From assembly GCA_919902475.1 (NCBI GenBank), contig CAKKRA010000361.1, positions 1-9,333 of the forward strand: a stretch of DNA of 9,333 nt. The letters are read 5' to 3'. This document shows, piece by piece, positions 5,696 through 9,333 of the stretch (position 1 is its first letter; each line of letters opens with the position of its first letter). Under the pieces are notes generated by a model. That model saw only the letters and a list, made by a program, of their open reading frames with translations. It had not been told where the DNA came from and searched no databases. Origin of the DNA: Nitrospiria bacterium (GTDB lineage Bacteria; Nitrospirota; CAKKRA01; 9FT-COMBO-42-15). A program made the translations under genes and the position numbers.

Positions 5696-7495
5696 ATGCC
5701 TGAAAATATATTCAAGCATTTAGAAGAATCAGGGGGAAAATCTGGGCCGCCAGAAGCAGGCGCAGCCGCTGCTGCTGAAGGCGCTGTACCGCCTCCTGAA
5801 CTTCAGAAGGCAAAGGATGTTATTGCCGCGCTTACCAAGGCGATAAAGACGTCAAAACTCTATCCTGAAAGCAATCCAATCTATCAAAAGTTTATTGAGG
5901 AATTAAAAGAGAAATTCAATTCTTATATGGAAGAACACGGAAATCTAAAATTAAGGCTGACCCAATTTAAATTAATTTATAAAGACACTGAGATTTACGA
6001 CAACCCTGATAAATTGGAAAACATCGCTTTGAAGCTCTTTACAGACGGAGTCAGAGAGATAACCTTTCATGAGGGAATGGAGGATATTGAGATACTTAAT
6101 TTTCTGGATGTATTAAACGCTAATATTGACCCGGAAAAAACTGATGATGATATGGTAACCCTGCTGTGGGAGAAGAATTTTCAACACATAACATATTTTG
6201 TTATAGAAGAGACAGGGGAGGGCGACGCCAAGGCAGATACCTTAACTACAAGAACGCCTGTTCAGGAATTTGTTAAGGCACAGGAGATGGATGCTGCTCA
6301 AAAAAAGCATCTGGAAAAAGAGAGCGGCATCCCTGTGACAGAGGAAAAGATAAAAGGTTTTTCTTCAGAAATGCCAGTATTCAGCGTCTATACCCTTACA
6401 GAAGAAGAGATAGAACTCTTAAAAAAGGAAAAGGAGGCTGAAGAGAATCCATCCTTTACATTTAAGATAATTGATATTCTGAATGAAGTGCTATACATGG
6501 AAAGGGATATCAAGGCATTCTCTGATATTGTGGATACTCTGGAAAAGGCCCTTGACCTTTTGATATCCAATGCTGACCTTGTAAGGGCAAGCAGGCTCCT
6601 TAAAAATTTAAGAGAGATTGCAGAGGCAAAGGGGAAATTTTCAGATGAAGAGGTTAAGAGGATCAATCGCTCTATTGAAAGGGCAGGAGATGAAATAAGG
6701 GTCAAGGAATTTGGCGCCATGCTGGGCAAGAACCAGACAGTTGATTTAAACGCGCTTACATCCTATCTCTCCCTGCTCCACAAAAATTCTATAGCCCATA
6801 TGTTAGAGCTTCTTGAGATAAACAATCTTAATATAAGAAAACATATATGTGATGTTATGGTAGAGGTTGCAAAGGATGACATTGACATTATAGGAAGAAA
6901 GGTCAATGATAAAAGGTGGTATATTGTAAGGAATATTGCCTATATACTCGGCAGGCTCGGCAAGGCAAAAGGCGTTGAATATTTAAAACGGACATTGAAA
7001 TACGATGAGCCGCGCGTAAGGCTTGAAAGCATAAAATCATTAATGCACATCAGCGGCGACCATGCAAAGGACCTGCTTATTTCTGTAATTTCGGATAACG
7101 ACAGCCAGGTGCGCATTCAGGCTGTAAAGGGTTTGGCAGCCCTTAATCATAAAAAGGCGGTTCAGCCATTAATAGAATTCATCAGACAGGAAGGATTTAA
7201 AAAATTAGAATTCGCTGAAAAAAAGGAATTCTTTGAGGCTCTCGGAAAACTCGGCGCCAATGAGGTTGTGCCGTTCTTAAAGAATATCTATACAAAAAGG
7301 CCTTGGTTTAGCCGTTCTGCCTATGAAGAATTCCGCATATGCGCTATTTACGGCCTTGTCAAGACAGGAACAGACGATGCCCTATCTGTTCTTCAAGGCC
7401 TCAAGGAAAAGCCGGGCTCAAAGATAGAGAATATAAGGCTTAGGGCAATTACAGAGATAAAAAACTCAATGGGAAGACCCACGTCACACTCTTAA
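5696..7495 (+). CDS. HEAT-repeat protein with an N-terminal domain shared with the neighbouring HD-GYP-like protein
   Basis: A 599-residue soluble protein with no signal peptide or membrane segment. Residues 1-35 are a low-complexity, Ala/Pro/Gly-rich tail. Residues about 40-140 form a mixed helix-strand domain (KTSKLYPESN at 51-60, LRLTQFKLIYKDTEI at 86-100, GVREITFHEG at 118-127) that resembles residues 25-125 of the next protein. Residues 230-340 are charged and helical, possibly partly coiled coil. From about 400 to 590 there are HEAT-type helical pairs (RWYIVRNIAYILGRLG 407-422; EPRVRLESIKSLMHISG 438-454; DSQVRIQAVKGLAALN 469-484), a fold that usually binds proteins. The exact role is unknown; a scaffold or regulatory partner of the HD-GYP-like protein is likely from the shared operon and domain. 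The ATG has no good ribosome binding site (CAGGG 11 bases upstream at best), and a promoter ends five bases before it. Confidence 0.85.
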   Translation: MPENIFKHLEESGGKSGPPEAGAAAAAEGAVPPPELQKAKDVIAALTKAIKTSKLYPESNPIYQKFIEELKEKFNSYMEEHGNLKLRLTQFKLIYKDTEIYDNPDKLENIALKLFTDGVREITFHEGMEDIEILNFLDVLNANIDPEKTDDDMVTLLWEKNFQHITYFVIEETGEGDAKADTLTTRTPVQEFVKAQEMDAAQKKHLEKESGIPVTEEKIKGFSSEMPVFSVYTLTEEEIELLKKEKEAEENPSFTFKIIDILNEVLYMERDIKAFSDIVDTLEKALDLLISNADLVRASRLLKNLREIAEAKGKFSDEEVKRINRSIERAGDEIRVKEFGAMLGKNQTVDLNALTSYLSLLHKNSIAHMLELLEINNLNIRKHICDVMVEVAKDDIDIIGRKVNDKRWYIVRNIAYILGRLGKAKGVEYLKRTLKYDEPRVRLESIKSLMHISGDHAKDLLISVISDNDSQVRIQAVKGLAALNHKKAVQPLIEFIRQEGFKKLEFAEKKEFFEALGKLGANEVVPFLKNIYTKRPWFSRSAYEEFRICAIYGLVKTGTDDALSVLQGLKEKPGSKIENIRLRAITEIKNSMGRPTSHS

Positions 7496-7510
7496 TAAAG
7501 AGGATAAATA

Positions 7511-8971
7511 ATGGCTCCTGAAAAAGAGAAACAATCAACCTTTCTGCAGATAGAAAACTATTCACGCATCGGTAAGAATATAGTCAACCAGTTTTATATT
7601 ATCCTGAAGACCGCTCAGGTTCATGACCCGAATAATGTCGCCTTTGTTCATACAATGGAAAATCTTATAAAAACCCTGTCTCCTATACTGAAGAAGGGTG
7701 AAGATGTAATGCTTTCACTCAAAAGCGATTATCTTTATTTTGAAGACACAAGATTAAAGCAGGATATTGAGGGATTTGTCAGCTTTAATTATGTGATAAC
7801 AGAGCTAAAAAAGAGAGAAATCGGCTCAATAATCTTTAAAAGCAATTTGGACCAGAAGGATCTAAAAAAATTCGTTCATATATTTTTGAATTTTACTGCT
7901 ACAAAGGGCTCAATATTTGAGGCCCTTGAGATGCAGATAGACAGCGCCGGCATTGCAGGCATTGACATCGCCAAGTTAAAACCAGAAAAAGAAGAGTATC
8001 GGTTTGCAGAGGCTGGAACCAAAAAGGATGCTGCAAAGAGGGGCTATTTTAGCGCTGTTGCTGTAACTAAAGAGATAATGGATAATGCAAGACTCAACCA
8101 GACAATAAATGTCAGGAAGGCAAAGAGGGCTGTCCAGTCCATAGTTGACCTTATCCTGCAGGAAGAGATTTCCATCCTTGGCCTTACAACAATCAAGAAC
8201 TATGATGAATATACATACAACCACTGTGTAAATGTATGCGTCCTTTCTATAGCGCTTGGGCAGAGGCTCGGTTTTTCTAAGACACATCTCTCCGAGCTTG
8301 GACTTGCTGCTGTATTTCATGACATTGGAAAGGTAACCATCCCGGTTGACATACTTCACAAGACCCTTGAGTTTAATGACGAGGAGTGGGCTATGATCAG
8401 AAGGCATCCTGTAGACGGCGTTACAACCCTTTTAAAGATGAAGGGCCTGAATGAGCTTGCTGTAAAGTCCATGATTGTTGCCTTTGAGCACCATCTTAAT
8501 TTTGATTTATCAGGCTACCCAAAGATAAAAAATAAATGGCCTTTAAACCTCTTCAGCAAGATTGTGAGCATAGCAGACTGCTATGATGCAATGACCTCTG
8601 CAAGGGTATATAATAAAATACCTTTCTCGCCTGACAAGGCCCTGAGCCTTATGTGGGACAGGACAGGCAGATATTATGACCCTCTGGTATTAAAGGTCTT
8701 TGTCAATATGCTGGGTATATACCCCATTGGCACATTGGTAATACTTGATACGCGTGAGATGGGGCTTGTCTTTCAGGGAAATCCGAACCCTGAAAAACTT
8801 GACAGGCCAAGGGTAATATTGATAGCTGATGCAAGCGGCGCAAGCAGAAATGTAAAGCTGATTGCAGACCTTTCAGAAACAGACCCTGCAACAGGCAAAT
8901 ACAAAAGGTCTATTGTAAGGGCAGAGGACCCGAAGAAATTTAATATTGATGTGGCAGAGTATTTCCTGTAA
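7511..8971 (+). CDS. HD-GYP-like domain protein, putative cyclic-dinucleotide phosphodiesterase
   Basis: A 486-residue soluble protein. Residues about 25-125 are a sensor-like domain also found in the preceding HEAT protein (KTAQVHDPNN 33-42, LSLKSDYLYFEDTRL 68-82). The HD-GYP-like domain spans about 215-405: DEYTYNHCVNV (232-242), FHDIGK (269-274, His270/Asp271), RRHPVDG (297-303), HHLNFDLSGYP (327-337) and IADCYDAMTSARVY (354-367). Family members hydrolyse cyclic di-GMP, linking signals to motility, biofilm or virulence traits. The metal-binding His and Asp positions look intact, but the usual HHExxDGxGYP motif has Leu for Glu and Leu for the first Gly, so activity or specificity may differ. 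The C-terminus (IGTLVILDTREMGLVFQ, 406-422, onward) is the small beta-rich tail common after this domain. The start has AGAGG 7 bases upstream, 15 bp after the HEAT gene stop, so the two are co-transcribed. Confidence 0.9.
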   Translation: MAPEKEKQSTFLQIENYSRIGKNIVNQFYIILKTAQVHDPNNVAFVHTMENLIKTLSPILKKGEDVMLSLKSDYLYFEDTRLKQDIEGFVSFNYVITELKKREIGSIIFKSNLDQKDLKKFVHIFLNFTATKGSIFEALEMQIDSAGIAGIDIAKLKPEKEEYRFAEAGTKKDAAKRGYFSAVAVTKEIMDNARLNQTINVRKAKRAVQSIVDLILQEEISILGLTTIKNYDEYTYNHCVNVCVLSIALGQRLGFSKTHLSELGLAAVFHDIGKVTIPVDILHKTLEFNDEEWAMIRRHPVDGVTTLLKMKGLNELAVKSMIVAFEHHLNFDLSGYPKIKNKWPLNLFSKIVSIADCYDAMTSARVYNKIPFSPDKALSLMWDRTGRYYDPLVLKVFVNMLGIYPIGTLVILDTREMGLVFQGNPNPEKLDRPRVILIADASGASRNVKLIADLSETDPATGKYKRSIVRAEDPKKFNIDVAEYFL

Positions 8972-8984
8972 TCTCTTCAGTTTT

Positions 8985-9010
8985 ATTCTTGACAAGAATG
9001 GCCTTTTTTT
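8985..9010 (+). terminator. Possible weak terminator after the HD-GYP-like gene
   Basis: ATTCT (8985-8989) and AGAAT (8995-8999) can pair around a TGACA loop, followed by GGCC and seven T residues (9004-9010). The stem is short and AT-rich, so termination would be weak. The same bases contain a TTGACA box, so this may instead be the tRNA promoter. Confidence 0.3.
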
Positions 9011-9017
9011 ATAAAGT
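8989..9017 (+). promoter_or_regulatory. Predicted promoter of tRNA-Gln
   Basis: TTGACA (8989-8994) is followed after 17 bases by TAAAGT (9012-9017, four of six). Transcription would begin near 9024, about 46 bases before the mature tRNA 5' end, leaving a leader for RNase P to remove. A perfect 12-bp palindrome TTTAAGCTTAAA (9027-9038) lies in that leader. Confidence 0.4.
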
Positions 9018-9069
9018 ATATAAATCTTTAAGCTTAAAACTTGCAATTTTCCACTTACAACTGCTTTGT

Positions 9070-9143
9070 TGGGGGGTCGTCCAGTGGTAGGACGGCAGAT
9101 TCTGGATCTGCTTACCGGGGTTCGAATCCTCGCCCCCCAGCCA
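9070..9143 (+). tRNA. tRNA-Gln, anticodon CTG
   Basis: All four arms fold by eye. The acceptor stem pairs TGGGGGG (9070-9076) with CCCCCCA (9133-9139). The D arm is GTCC/GGAC (9079-9082, 9090-9093), the anticodon stem GCAGA/TCTGC (9095-9099, 9107-9111) and the T stem CGGGG/CCTCG with loop TTCGAAT and one G-T pair. The anticodon loop TTCTGGA puts CTG at 9102-9104, which reads CAG (glutamine). The terminal T-A pair and G73 fit bacterial tRNA-Gln. CCA (9141-9143) is encoded in the DNA. Confidence 0.95.
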
Positions 9144-9148
9144 ATATT

Positions 9149-9333
9149 ATGAATAAACATAGATTAGTCAGCCCGATATTAATGTGGGTAATTGTAGCCA
9201 CAGGTATAATATTTTCTTTTCAAATATTCTCAGCAGAAGACATATTTTCACCAACCATAGTTACCCCTTATCTTATTTTACCTGCCATCTTATACTGGCT
9301 CTATTTTTTTATTGGCGCCATGCTTGTCCATCG
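9149..9333 (+). CDS. Hypothetical membrane protein, N-terminal part (3' end cut by window)
   Basis: From ATG at 9149 the frame stays open for 61 codons to the window end. The product has two hydrophobic stretches, WVIVATGIIFSFQIF (residues 13-27) and a second at about 42-60 (YLILPAILYWLYFF, 41-54), separated by a short polar loop, so it is probably an inner-membrane protein. The first could also serve as a signal anchor. I do not recognise the family. No ribosome binding site is visible, because the ATG is only 5 bases after the tRNA CCA end; an in-frame ATG at 9182 is an alternative but has no site either. It may be translated from a transcript shared with the tRNA, or the true start may differ. 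Confidence 0.5.
   Translation, partial: MNKHRLVSPILMWVIVATGIIFSFQIFSAEDIFSPTIVTPYLILPAILYWLYFFIGAMLVH

Noticed and set aside
9070..9143. tRNA-Gln as an integration site for a mobile element
   Set aside because: No integrase, duplicated tRNA 3' end or mobile gene is visible; the window ends 190 bases later, so there is no support.
8873..9160. Minus-strand ORF of 95 codons with GARIRTPVSRSRICRPTTGRPPN
   Set aside because: It runs antisense through the tRNA-Gln gene and into the HD-GYP-like gene; this peptide is simply the reverse translation of a tRNA and is a well-known kind of spurious ORF.
1..9333. CRISPR array, insertion sequence or prophage
   Set aside because: No regularly spaced direct repeats, transposase, integrase or phage structural genes were seen on either strand.

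Overview
This window is a compact stretch of bacterial chromosome with short intergenic gaps, no transposase, no CRISPR array and no phage genes. It carries arginine biosynthesis genes, a GufA-type ZIP metal transporter, a two-subunit 2-oxoacid:ferredoxin oxidoreductase, a HEAT-repeat protein paired with an HD-GYP-like protein, a tRNA-Gln, and the start of an unknown membrane protein. The ferredoxin-linked enzyme, the HEAT/HD-GYP pair and C-rich/G-rich palindromic repeats (which read as 'PPLIKGG'-type peptides where they are translated) suggest an uncultured anaerobic or microaerophilic bacterium of the Nitrospirota or Desulfobacterota kind. That placement is inference from gene style only and is weak.

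Layout: on the minus strand, argC (1007-2047) runs into argJ (1-908, cut by the window edge). Two unrelated palindromic repeats fill the 98-bp gap between them. A short divergent spacer separates argC from a plus-strand ZIP transporter (2109-2921). The transporter's stop codon interlocks with that of korB (2918-3769, minus). Upstream of korB and overlapping it by 17 bp is korA (3753-5498, minus), a gamma-alpha fusion that starts at TTG. A 197-bp divergent control region (5499-5695) leads to a plus-strand pair: a HEAT-repeat protein (5696-7495) and, 15 bp later, an HD-GYP-like protein (7511-8971). After a spacer with a palindrome and a T-tract comes tRNA-Gln(CTG) (9070-9143, CCA encoded). A partial membrane-protein ORF begins 6 bases after the CCA end.

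How the genes work together: ArgC and ArgJ catalyse nearby steps of arginine synthesis, making N-acetylglutamate semialdehyde and recycling the acetyl group. KorA and KorB should form one thiamine-diphosphate, iron-sulfur enzyme that interconverts a 2-oxoacid plus CoA with an acyl-CoA, CO2 and reduced ferredoxin. The HEAT and HD-GYP-like proteins appear to share a homologous N-terminal domain, so they probably belong to one signalling module.

The most notable observations are a palindromic repeat inserted in frame inside the korA coding sequence, the same repeat family lying between argC and argJ, another repeat whose edge appears to supply the argJ ribosome binding site, and two promoters (argC and the HEAT gene) placed so close to the start codon that their transcripts should be leaderless or nearly so.
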